From the NCBI GenBank assembly GCA_965231865.1, contig CBDDOJ010000001.1, positions 868,001 to 932,000 on the forward strand: 64,000 bases of DNA. Reading direction: 5' to 3'. This DNA comes from WTGA01 sp965231865 (GTDB taxonomy: Bacteria > Pseudomonadota > Gammaproteobacteria > Arenicellales > Poriferihabitantaceae). Within the stretch, counting starts at the first letter, position 1. The number at the start of each line of letters is the position of its first letter. Shown here one piece after another: positions 34,291-41,763 of this stretch. Made by a program: the position numbers and the translations under genes. The notes under the pieces are model-generated. The model ran no database searches, was not told the origin of the DNA, and saw only the letters and a list, made by a program, of their open reading frames with translations.

Positions 34291-35696
34291 TATGCCAACC
34301 TTCCCGGGTCCGTGAAGTGCCCGGCAATCGCCGCCGCCGCGGCCATGGCCGGAGAAACCAGGTGCGTGCGTCCTCCCTGGCCCTGGCGCCCTTCAAAATT
34401 CCGGTTTGATGTTGACGCGCAACGCTCACCCGGCTGCAAACGGTCTGCATTCATGGCCAGACACATGGAACATCCCGGGTTACGCCATTCAAACCCGGCA
34501 TCGGTAAAAATTCGGTGCAGGCCTTCCGTTTCCGCCTGGCGTTTCACCAGGCCGGACCCGGGGACCACCAGCGCCTGCTTGATGTTTCCTGCGACCTGCC
34601 TGCCCTGGACGACGGCAGCCGCCTCCCGCAAATCCTCGATACGGCCGTTGGTACATGAACCAATGAAAACCAGGTCCAGGGGGATTTCATTCACCGGCGT
34701 TCCCGGCTTGAGATCCATGTAGGTCAGTGCATTGACCATTCCTTCCCTTTTGACCGGGTCGGATTCGTCGCCGGGGTCGGGCACCACATCATTGATGTGG
34801 ACCACCATCTCGGGGGAGGTCCCCCATGTCACCTGATGGGGAATGGAGCCGGCATCCATGCTCACTTCCAGGTCAAATACCGCACCCTCATCGCTGTGCA
34901 GGTCTTCCCAGGCCTTCACAGCCTGGTCCCACATCTCGCCTTTCGGTGAATAGGGCCGGTTCTCAAGATACTCGATGGTGGTCCGGTCCACGGCGATCAT
35001 GCCGGAACGGGCACCGGCTTCAATGGCCATGTTGCACACGGTCATTCGGCCTTCCATGGACAGGGCCCGAATGGCCGGTCCAGCAAATTCGATGGTGTAC
35101 CCGGTCCCCCCGGCCGTCCCGATTTCACCGATCACCGCGAGCACCAGATCCTTGGCAGTGATCCCGGATGGCAATTTCCCATCCAGCCAGATCCGCATAT
35201 TCCTGGACTTGCGGGCAATCAGGCACTGGGTCGCCATGACATGCTCCACCTCGGAAGTGCCGATTCCAAACGCCATCGCACCAAAAGCCCCATGGGTCGA
35301 GGTATGGGAATCTCCGCAGACAATGGTCATTCCCGGCAGGGTGATGCCCTGCTCCGGACCAATAATGTGAACGATGCCCTGGCGTGGATCGGACATCGTG
35401 AATTCGGTAATCCCAAAGTGGTTGCAGTTCTGGTCCAAAGTGGTCACCTGCAGCCTCGAAACCGGATCATCGATTACCGCACTGTCTACGGTGGTGGGCA
35501 CATTGTGGTCCGGCACGGCAATCATCGAGCTTTTTCGCCATGGTTTTCGGCCCGCCATGTGCAATCCTTCGAAGGCCTGGGGGGAAGTCACCTCATGCAC
35601 CAGATGGCGGTCAATATAGATCAATGCCGTCCCATCCTCGTCAGCGTGGACCACATGCTGCTGCCAGAGCTTGTCGTATAAGGTCTGTGGATTCAT
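34290..35696 (-). CDS. leuC: 3-isopropylmalate dehydratase large subunit
   Basis: The 468-residue aconitase-family protein starts at ATG 35696 (MNPQTLYDKLWQQHVVH). The [4Fe-4S] ligands are in VFIGSCTNGRIEDL and NPGCSMCLAMNADRL. Substrate-binding segments TIVCGDSHTSTHGAFGAMAF and FCGAP-equivalent HQVTWGTSPEMV are in place. It forms the heterodimer with LeuD in leucine biosynthesis. leuA and leuB are not in the window. A 14-bp palindrome lies upstream at 35760-35773. Confidence 0.96.
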   Translation of the reverse strand: MNPQTLYDKLWQQHVVHADEDGTALIYIDRHLVHEVTSPQAFEGLHMAGRKPWRKSSMIAVPDHNVPTTVDSAVIDDPVSRLQVTTLDQNCNHFGITEFTMSDPRQGIVHIIGPEQGITLPGMTIVCGDSHTSTHGAFGAMAFGIGTSEVEHVMATQCLIARKSRNMRIWLDGKLPSGITAKDLVLAVIGEIGTAGGTGYTIEFAGPAIRALSMEGRMTVCNMAIEAGARSGMIAVDRTTIEYLENRPYSPKGEMWDQAVKAWEDLHSDEGAVFDLEVSMDAGSIPHQVTWGTSPEMVVHINDVVPDPGDESDPVKREGMVNALTYMDLKPGTPVNEIPLDLVFIGSCTNGRIEDLREAAAVVQGRQVAGNIKQALVVPGSGLVKRQAETEGLHRIFTDAGFEWRNPGCSMCLAMNADRLQPGERCASTSNRNFEGRQGQGGRTHLVSPAMAAAAAIAGHFTDPGRLA

Positions 35697-35759
35697 GTTA
35701 CCAATACTATTTCGTTCATGGGCGGATAATACCATATTGACCGGACCGGGGTTTCGTCA

Positions 35760-35773
35760 GGGTAAATTTACCC
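35760..35773. promoter_or_regulatory. Perfect 14-bp palindrome upstream of leuC
   Basis: GGGTAAATTTACCC lies 64 bases upstream of the leuC ATG in an otherwise GC-rich gap. Downstream on the minus strand is TATTAT, a possible -10, about 14 bases before leuC. The position suits a repressor or Lrp-like site. Confidence 0.4.
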
Positions 35774-35871
35774 GCCACCCGTTCGACCCCGTCCATTGAC
35801 AATCCCCCTGTCCGGGGAAGTTCCCGCCAAATCCAGGGACCGGTCGCCCTGTGTGACGGTATCGCCCCCTC

Positions 35872-36933
35872 CTATCCTGGATTCTGGGCCCGGTTTCTGA
35901 GGGCATGGTCCATCAGAACCAGTGCCAGCATTGCTTCGGCAATGGGGACGGCACGGATTCCCACGCAGGGATCATGGCGCCCTGTGGTAACTACTTCAAC
36001 GGGCTCATTGTCCAGGTTCACCGTATCACCGGGGACCTGGATGCTGGATGTCGGCTTGAACGCCACTTTGACCCGTATATCCTGTCCACTCGAAATCCCC
36101 CCCAGCGTTCCTCCGGAATGGTTGGACTTGAACCCCTGGGGGGTGATCTCATCACGATGCTCGGAACCATTCATCGAAACAGCGGCAAACCCGTCGCCAA
36201 TTTCCACACCTTTCGATGCATTGATGGACAGCATTGCCTTGGCAATATCGGCATCGAGCCGGTCAAAAACGGGTTCTCCCCATCCCCGGGATACTCCCCG
36301 TGCTTCCACCAGCACCCCGGCACCCACCGAGTCCCCGGCTCTTCGCGTATTGATGATGAGTTGCTCGAGATCCGGCACCACGGCCGCATCGCCGGCAAAA
36401 AATGGATTTTTTTCCACTTCACTCCAGTCCCGGACTCCAATATCGATGGAACCAATCCGGTAAACACATCCGCGAATTTCCACGCCGTAGTGCTCGCGCA
36501 GGTATTTTTTTGCAATGGCCCCGGCCGCCACACGTATGGTCGTTTCCCGGGCAGACGACCGCCCGCCTCCCCGGTAATCCCGGAAACCGTATTTCTTGGT
36601 ATAGGTATAGTCCGCGTGACCCGGCCGGAAACGATCCTTGATCCGGTCATAATCCCTGGAGCGGTGGTCTTCGTTTCGGATCAACAACCCGATTGGCGTC
36701 CCCGTGGTCCTGCCGTCGAAAACACCCGAAAGAATCTCCACCCGGTCCCCTTCCATTCGCTGGGTCGTGTACCTGGATTTTCCCGGTTTTCGCCGGTCCA
36801 GGTCCTTTTGCATGTCTTCTTCGCAGAGCATCATGCCAGGCGGACAGCCATCCACCACCCCACCCAGGGCCGGGCCATGGCTCTCACCAAACGAGGTGAG
36901 GGTAAAAAGTTTGCCGAATGCGTTACCTGACAC
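35872..36933 (-). CDS. aroC: Chorismate synthase
   Basis: The 353-residue protein starts at GTG 36933 (SGNAFGKLFTLTSFGESHGP); the frame is open further upstream but family proteins begin here, and AGCAGG precedes the GTG. Signatures: FGESHGPALGGVVDGCPPG, RPGHADYTYTKKYGFRDYRG, GGRSSARET, GGTLGGISSGQDI and GRHDPCVGIRAVPIAEAM. It uses reduced FMN to make chorismate from EPSP, the branch point for tryptophan made by the trp genes in this window. Confidence 0.96.
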   Translation of the reverse strand: MSGNAFGKLFTLTSFGESHGPALGGVVDGCPPGMMLCEEDMQKDLDRRKPGKSRYTTQRMEGDRVEILSGVFDGRTTGTPIGLLIRNEDHRSRDYDRIKDRFRPGHADYTYTKKYGFRDYRGGGRSSARETTIRVAAGAIAKKYLREHYGVEIRGCVYRIGSIDIGVRDWSEVEKNPFFAGDAAVVPDLEQLIINTRRAGDSVGAGVLVEARGVSRGWGEPVFDRLDADIAKAMLSINASKGVEIGDGFAAVSMNGSEHRDEITPQGFKSNHSGGTLGGISSGQDIRVKVAFKPTSSIQVPGDTVNLDNEPVEVVTTGRHDPCVGIRAVPIAEAMLALVLMDHALRNRAQNPG

Positions 36934-37088
36934 GGGACGGGCCTGCTTGGGACTAAAGGGGCAATTGTACCTGATTCGGACAATGGCCGCTGATACACCC
37001 TGGCGGGGAAATGGCCGGTCTTCCCGGGGGGAAGGCATCCCGCGTGCAGTACCGGTTCATGCTCCGCGGAATCCGCCGCATGGCCAGG

Positions 37089-37889
37089 CTACCCCAGAAT
37101 CGGGACAAATGCCTCATGGATGAGCCGGGAGATTTTCTGCTGGCCCTGTTGGCTGGAAATCAGGTCCTGCCTGATTTCCAGCAATGCAAAATCGACGCCC
37201 GGTTCATGACCGTACGCCACCTGGGCATACCCCTCGGGGTCGGTGGCCGGGTACGGTTCGTTCTCGCCGATCCAAAAGCCGGTCACGGTCGCCAGCCTTT
37301 CGATGACCCGCCTGGCAAACCCTTCATTCCGGTCCCACAGAACCCCCATTTCCCACGGGCGATGAACGCCATTCATTGCCGGCGTAAAACTGTGCACCGA
37401 CAAAATGACGGGGCGGCTGCATCGGGAAACCAGGGCACCAACCATCTTTTGGTACTGTTCGTGATAGGAATGAAAGAAGGTTTCTTTACGCTGTTTGACC
37501 ATCTCGTCCGTGAGATTCATATTGCCCGGAACCGGAATTCCATCTGATTCCTCGACAATGAGCGTCGGGTCGTCGAGATGACGATTCAAGTCAATCACCA
37601 AACGGGAATATTCCGATAACAGCAGTGGCGCATCAAACCGTTTTGACAGCAGCAGAGACACCTGCTTTGCTCCAATGTCATAGGCGATATGCCTGCGAAG
37701 GTGCGCCGCTGACAGGCCGAGACCGTTCAGGGACTTCGGGATCGTGTTTTCCGCGTGGTCGCAGGCAATGAGCAGGGGAGCCGAGCCCTGTTCATTGATT
37801 CTCCTGTACGGAGGCGGTTCCTGCTGATCAAGCACAGCCGTTCCGCAAAGGGGTAAAACCCGGCACACACCGGGGTCCGGGACCCGCAT
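37089..37889 (-). CDS. N-formylglutamate amidohydrolase family protein
   Basis: The 266-residue protein has family motifs: APLLIACDHAENTIPKSLNG, RHIAYDIGAKQVSLLLSKRF, SRLVIDLNRHLDDPTLI and VILSVHSFTPAMNGV, and a Glu in HEPGVDFALLEIRQDLI. His and Glu in these blocks bind the metal. Members act in histidine degradation (HutG type) or hydrolyse other N-formyl compounds; no hut gene is near, so the substrate is open. The first 20 residues are poorly conserved and the true start may be downstream. Confidence 0.85.
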   Translation of the reverse strand: MRVPDPGVCRVLPLCGTAVLDQQEPPPYRRINEQGSAPLLIACDHAENTIPKSLNGLGLSAAHLRRHIAYDIGAKQVSLLLSKRFDAPLLLSEYSRLVIDLNRHLDDPTLIVEESDGIPVPGNMNLTDEMVKQRKETFFHSYHEQYQKMVGALVSRCSRPVILSVHSFTPAMNGVHRPWEMGVLWDRNEGFARRVIERLATVTGFWIGENEPYPATDPEGYAQVAYGHEPGVDFALLEIRQDLISSQQGQQKISRLIHEAFVPILG

Positions 37890-38012
37890 ACAGGCCCTGG
37901 ATTCCTGCGGGCACGGACTGTGGTTCGAAATACTTCATCGAACGAACCGGGGGAGGTTCCCTCCTGAATGATCCGGCCGGGATTTTCTATCCCCAATACC
38001 CGGAAAAACGGC

Positions 38013-38046
38013 GAAAAACCCGGGGAGTGCGGAAAACGCACCCCGG
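38013..38046 (-). terminator. Intrinsic terminator of trpD
   Basis: On the minus strand CCGGGGTGCG and CGCACTCCCCGG form a stem around TTTTC and are followed by GTTTTTC. It lies about 90 bases after the trpD stop. The remaining gap to the formylglutamate amidohydrolase-like gene shows no ORF. Confidence 0.6.
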
Positions 38047-38135
38047 TGGTCCGGTTTCATACCGGGCAATCCTGCCAACACCTTCAACTGAATCCTGGCA
38101 GGCGGCCTGCCACCGGAACGGGCATGATTTCTGTC

Positions 38136-39164
38136 TCAGCGCTCTGGTTCAAATGAGTTGGAAATCTCCACCAGCCGGGAAAGCTTTTCAAGCGCACTGC
38201 CGCGGCACAGGATTTCCCTGGCTTTGGCAACACCTTCTTCAATGGAACCGGACAGGTCTCCCGCATAAATCGTTGCGCCGGCATTCAATGCAATCATGTC
38301 TGCCGCAGGTCCCGGCCTGCCCCCCAGCGCACCCCGGATGATTTCCAGGCTTTGCCCGGGGTCGGTGACGGTGATCGTGCTCAAATCCGATCTTTCGATG
38401 CCGAACTGTTCCGGCGATATTTCGTATTCAGAAAATCCCCCATTGTGGTATTCGACCACAAGCGTCGGGGCGGCAATCGAGATTTCATCCAGTCCATCAT
38501 CCGAACTGACGACCAGTGTATGCAGGCTCCCCAGCTCGGCATAGACTTCCGCCATGGGACGGACCCATTGCTGGCTGAACACCCCCGCAAGCTGAAACTT
38601 CGCCTCTGCAGGATTGGTCAGGGGCCCCAGTAAATTGAAGATGGAACGCACTCCAATTTCCTTTCTGGGTCCAATGGCAAAACGCATGGCGGAATGATGG
38701 GCTGGCGCAAACATGAACCCGACACCGCATTGGTCTATGCACTGCCCAACCTGTTCCGGGGAGATCGCAATATTCACCCCTGCAGCCTCCAGAACATCCG
38801 CACTGCCTGAATTTCCCGTTGCCGCACGGTTGCCATGTTTGGCCATACAGGCTCCGGCGGCGGAGGCCACCAGGGCACTGGCGGTGGAGACGTTGAAAAG
38901 TTTCGCCCGGTCTCCACCAGTGCCGACACTGTCCACAATTTTTACCGCCTCCGTGGGCACCCTGGCAGAGAGCTGGCGCATAATCATCGCAGCCCCCGTC
39001 AATTCATCCACCGATTCACCCTTGATCATCAGGGCGGTGAGAAATGCTCCGATCTGTGCGTCCGTTGCCTGCCCGGACATGATCTGCATCATCACCGATT
39101 TCATTTCCTCACGGCTCAGGTCTTTCCCGGCGGCAAGCCGGCGGTTCGCGGAAGGTATCTCCAT
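38136..39164 (-). CDS. trpD: Anthranilate phosphoribosyltransferase
   Basis: The 342-residue protein has the helical N-terminal domain (REEMKSVMMQIMSGQATDAQ), the PRPP loop DSVGTGGDRAKLFNVST, and the anthranilate/PRPP segment MAKHGNRAATGNSGSADVLE, then FMFAPAHHSAMRFAIGPRKE. It joins anthranilate to PRPP in the second step of tryptophan synthesis. It stands alone between nlpD and a formylglutamate amidohydrolase-like gene, not with trpE, trpG or trpC; it has its own terminator. Confidence 0.95.
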   Translation of the reverse strand: MEIPSANRRLAAGKDLSREEMKSVMMQIMSGQATDAQIGAFLTALMIKGESVDELTGAAMIMRQLSARVPTEAVKIVDSVGTGGDRAKLFNVSTASALVASAAGACMAKHGNRAATGNSGSADVLEAAGVNIAISPEQVGQCIDQCGVGFMFAPAHHSAMRFAIGPRKEIGVRSIFNLLGPLTNPAEAKFQLAGVFSQQWVRPMAEVYAELGSLHTLVVSSDDGLDEISIAAPTLVVEYHNGGFSEYEISPEQFGIERSDLSTITVTDPGQSLEIIRGALGGRPGPAADMIALNAGATIYAGDLSGSIEEGVAKAREILCRGSALEKLSRLVEISNSFEPER

Positions 39165-39317
39165 GTGCGTATTAATGGTAAAGGTAAGTCAGTATCGGGG
39201 CGCTGGCACCCGGCATCCCCGGCTGGCGTTCATCCGCCAGGAGCCCCTTTTCCCGGGACACCGCATTTCCCATGGGAGGGAAAGTGTACACCAGCAACGT
39301 AACAATGCAACCCTCCC

Positions 39318-40073
39318 TCAGTTCAAATACTTCAACGGGTCGACGGGCACGCTGTCTTTGCGTATTTCAAAATGCAGCATGGTGGACGGGGCACCGCTGC
39401 TTCCCATGAGCGCGATCTGCTCGCCGGACTTCACCCGCTGTCCCTCGTTGACCACGATCTCCTTGTTGTGGGCATAAGCACTCAGAAACTGCTTGGAATG
39501 CTTGACAATAACCAGTTTCCCATACCCCCGGATTCCTTCCCCGACATACACCACCTCTCCGTCTGCGCTTGCTTTTACACCGCTGCCTTCCGAACCGGAT
39601 ATTTGAATTCCGTTACGGCCCTTGGACGGGGCAAATTTCCCGGTCAACTTGCCTTTAGCCGGCCAGTTCCATTTTCCCGGTGTACTGGAAAACCCGACCT
39701 CCGGAGCGGCGGAGGAAGCGGTCTTCACCGGTTCCGGTTTGACCGGTTGCTTTTGCGGCAGTGCCGTGGCAATTTTCGATTGCTCAATCTCTGGATCCAG
39801 AGGGATGGTTTTGGCGGTGGGTTCCCGCAGCAGGACCACCTGGCCCGGAGAAACCCGGTACGGAGGCTTGAGCCGGTTCCACTTGATCAAATCAAGGTGG
39901 TCCACGCCAAAGGCCCACGCGATATTGTAAATGGAGTCCCCTGCCCGGGCTGCGTAGGCTTCAGGGATCACGCGATCCGGGGATTTGTTGATTACCGGGA
40001 TGTTGAGTTGCCCTGAACAGGCCCCCACTGCCATGGACAGCAGAAAAATAACAATAACTTTCTTCATCTTCAT
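39318..40073 (-). CDS. nlpD: NlpD-like LysM/M23 lipoprotein
   Basis: The 251-residue protein starts at ATG 40073 (MKMKKVIVIF), in a TGATG overlap with the yqaA stop. A lipobox (SMAVGAC) marks it as an outer membrane or periplasmic lipoprotein. A LysM domain (ARAGDSIYNIAWAFGVDHLD) is followed by a Lys/Pro-rich linker and an M23 domain (GKLTGKFAPSKGRNGIQISG, then GSSGAPSTMLHFEIRKD). The metal-binding HxxxD of active M23 enzymes is replaced (GRNGIQI), so like NlpD and EnvC it probably activates amidases such as AmiC in cell separation. rpoS, its usual downstream neighbour, is not here. Confidence 0.9.
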   Translation of the reverse strand: MKMKKVIVIFLLSMAVGACSGQLNIPVINKSPDRVIPEAYAARAGDSIYNIAWAFGVDHLDLIKWNRLKPPYRVSPGQVVLLREPTAKTIPLDPEIEQSKIATALPQKQPVKPEPVKTASSAAPEVGFSSTPGKWNWPAKGKLTGKFAPSKGRNGIQISGSEGSGVKASADGEVVYVGEGIRGYGKLVIVKHSKQFLSAYAHNKEIVVNEGQRVKSGEQIALMGSSGAPSTMLHFEIRKDSVPVDPLKYLN

Positions 40074-40648
40074 CAAATGAACATATATCCGGTCACAGCG
40101 AGGATCAGCACACCCCATCCAATCCACTCCATGTATTGATACAGCATGGGCTCCGCTTTTTCACCGCCCCATCTGATCAGAGCGGCAATCAGGAAAAACT
40201 GTGATGACCGGCCAACCAGGGATGCCAGGGTGAATGGTATCAGACTCAGGCTCATTACGCCGGATGTGATCGTGAACAACTTGTAGGGGATGGGGGTCAG
40301 CCCGGCAAGAAACACGACCCAGATTCCATACACATTGAACCACTCCTGCATGGTTACAAATTTATCCTGCAGCTGGTAAAAATCCAATATGGGCTGGCCC
40401 ACCTGGTCAAAGAGGAAAAAACCAATGAAATAACCGAAAACCCCCCCCAGGACGGAGGTAATGGTGGTATAACCGGCCAGCCACCACGCCCGGTCCCTTC
40501 TCGCCATCACCATGGGCACCAGGATAATGGCCGTTGGCACCGGGAAAAATGACGATTCAATGAAGCTGACCCCGCCGAGGTATTTGACTGCCTGGGGGTG
40601 TTGCGACCACGTGATTGCCCTGTCATAAAGAGAGGTAAAAATCTTCAT
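40073..40648 (-). CDS. yqaA: YqaA-family (DedA-like) membrane protein
   Basis: The 191-residue protein has four or five membrane helices and the SNARE-associated/DedA-like motif ESSFFPVPTAIILVPMVMA, and then FGYFIGFFLFDQVGQP, VFLAGLTPIPYKLFTITSG. YqaA proteins are inner membrane proteins of the DedA superfamily, which contains lipid transporters/scramblases. It lies between pcm and nlpD, a conserved gammaproteobacterial order. Confidence 0.88.
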   Translation of the reverse strand: MKIFTSLYDRAITWSQHPQAVKYLGGVSFIESSFFPVPTAIILVPMVMARRDRAWWLAGYTTITSVLGGVFGYFIGFFLFDQVGQPILDFYQLQDKFVTMQEWFNVYGIWVVFLAGLTPIPYKLFTITSGVMSLSLIPFTLASLVGRSSQFFLIAALIRWGGEKAEPMLYQYMEWIGWGVLILAVTGYMFI

Positions 40649-40661
40649 TTTCTTTCCTGCT

Positions 40662-41297
40662 TCAGGCCTTTCCGTTTAACATCGGAACGAAGCGTACCGC
40701 TTCCCTTTGTTCCTCGTCATATCCCCAGTGGGTGCGGGTAACGATTCGCAATCGCTGGCCCTTGCTGCCCCCTACCGGAACCACCAGCCTCCCCCCTACA
40801 CAAAGCTGGCTCACCAGTTTTTCCGGTATCGTTTCCGGGGCTGCGGTGACCAGGATCCCATCAAAGGGCTGGTTGCTCTCCCAACCGGAAAAACCATCTC
40901 CATTCAGATAACTTACGTTTCGATATCCAAGTTCCGGAAGCCTGTTTTTGGTGGCCTGCTGCAGGGCCGATATCCGTTCAATGGTGAACACCCAGTTAAC
41001 GAGGAGGGACAGGATCGCCGTTTGATAACCACACCCCGTTCCGATTTCCAGTATCTTTTTGACGGGGGCCCGGTTGTCCAGCACCATCTCCGTCATCAAC
41101 GCCACAATAAACGGCTGGGAAATAGTCTGGTTGTGACCGATGGGCAGTGCCGTGTCTTCGTAGGCCTTGTGGGCCAGCACTTCATCAATGAAAAGGTGCC
41201 GGGGGGTTTCCAGCATGGCCTTGAGCACCTTTTCATTGGTGATTCCCCGGTCCCGCAAACGGTCGATCAACCGCCGACGTGTGCGCAGGGAGGTCAT
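40662..41297 (-). CDS. pcm: Protein-L-isoaspartate O-methyltransferase
   Basis: The 211-residue protein starts at ATG 41297 (MTSLRTRRRLIDRLRDRGI), chosen because AGGGG lies 6 bases upstream; the ATG at 41336 has no such site. PIGHNQTISQPFIVALMTEM and VKKILEIGTGCGYQTAILS (SAM motif I) and VTAAPETIPEKLVSQLCVGG are family motifs. It repairs isoaspartyl residues in aged proteins. It heads a pcm-yqaA-nlpD transcript; surE, its usual upstream partner, is absent. Confidence 0.93.
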   Translation of the reverse strand: MTSLRTRRRLIDRLRDRGITNEKVLKAMLETPRHLFIDEVLAHKAYEDTALPIGHNQTISQPFIVALMTEMVLDNRAPVKKILEIGTGCGYQTAILSLLVNWVFTIERISALQQATKNRLPELGYRNVSYLNGDGFSGWESNQPFDGILVTAAPETIPEKLVSQLCVGGRLVVPVGGSKGQRLRIVTRTHWGYDEEQREAVRFVPMLNGKA

Positions 41298-41763
41298 GCC
41301 AATCCCCTGGTGGTTTCGATTCCCGCTCACTGCCATCCTAACCCACCTGCCCCATCATCCGGCAACCCCGGCCTTGAAAGAATCCAAAAAAACTTCCTCA
41401 TCAATTAAAAATTCCACATTGCGGTTCAATTCATGCTTTCAATTTCCAGGGCGTATTGTATACGCCCTGCCCCGGGAACGGGTGCAAATGATCATCCCGG
41501 TCTGTGTGCACGGAAGGACATTGCCCCCCGTATTGCGATCCCGGGAGGGTCCCGGTCACGCAAACAGGTCACCGGGGTTGCCCCGGCCGCCCCGTTTCGG
41601 TGACCGGTGGCCCCTGAACTTTTTTTCCGGTGGTCACCGTTCCCTCGCTGTCGGCACAATGCGGGGCGATGCGCCCCCTTCGCCACCCGGGAACCTCCAT
41701 GATGGAGGCGGGCCGGGAAACCACCGCTGCACCGGATACCCCATTTAAATCACCACAATTATT
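41298..41763. other. Divergent intergenic region rich in inverted repeats
   Basis: The 466-base gap between pcm and the ABC exporter has no supported gene. It contains GGGCGTATTGTATACGCCC (41449-41467, perfect 8-bp arms), CCGGGG-TTG-CCCCGG (41572-41586), and CGGTGACC paired with GGTCACCG (41598-41605 and 41632-41639) around a T7 run. The first looks like an operator; the others could form an RNA leader structure for the exporter gene. Confidence 0.5.
41449..41467. promoter_or_regulatory. Perfect inverted repeat, operator-like
   Basis: Arms GGGCGTAT and ATACGCCC with spacer TGT, about 150 bases upstream of pcm and 300 bases upstream of the ABC exporter. The size and symmetry fit a TetR/GntR-type or MerR-type site; no such regulator gene is adjacent. 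Confidence 0.4.
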
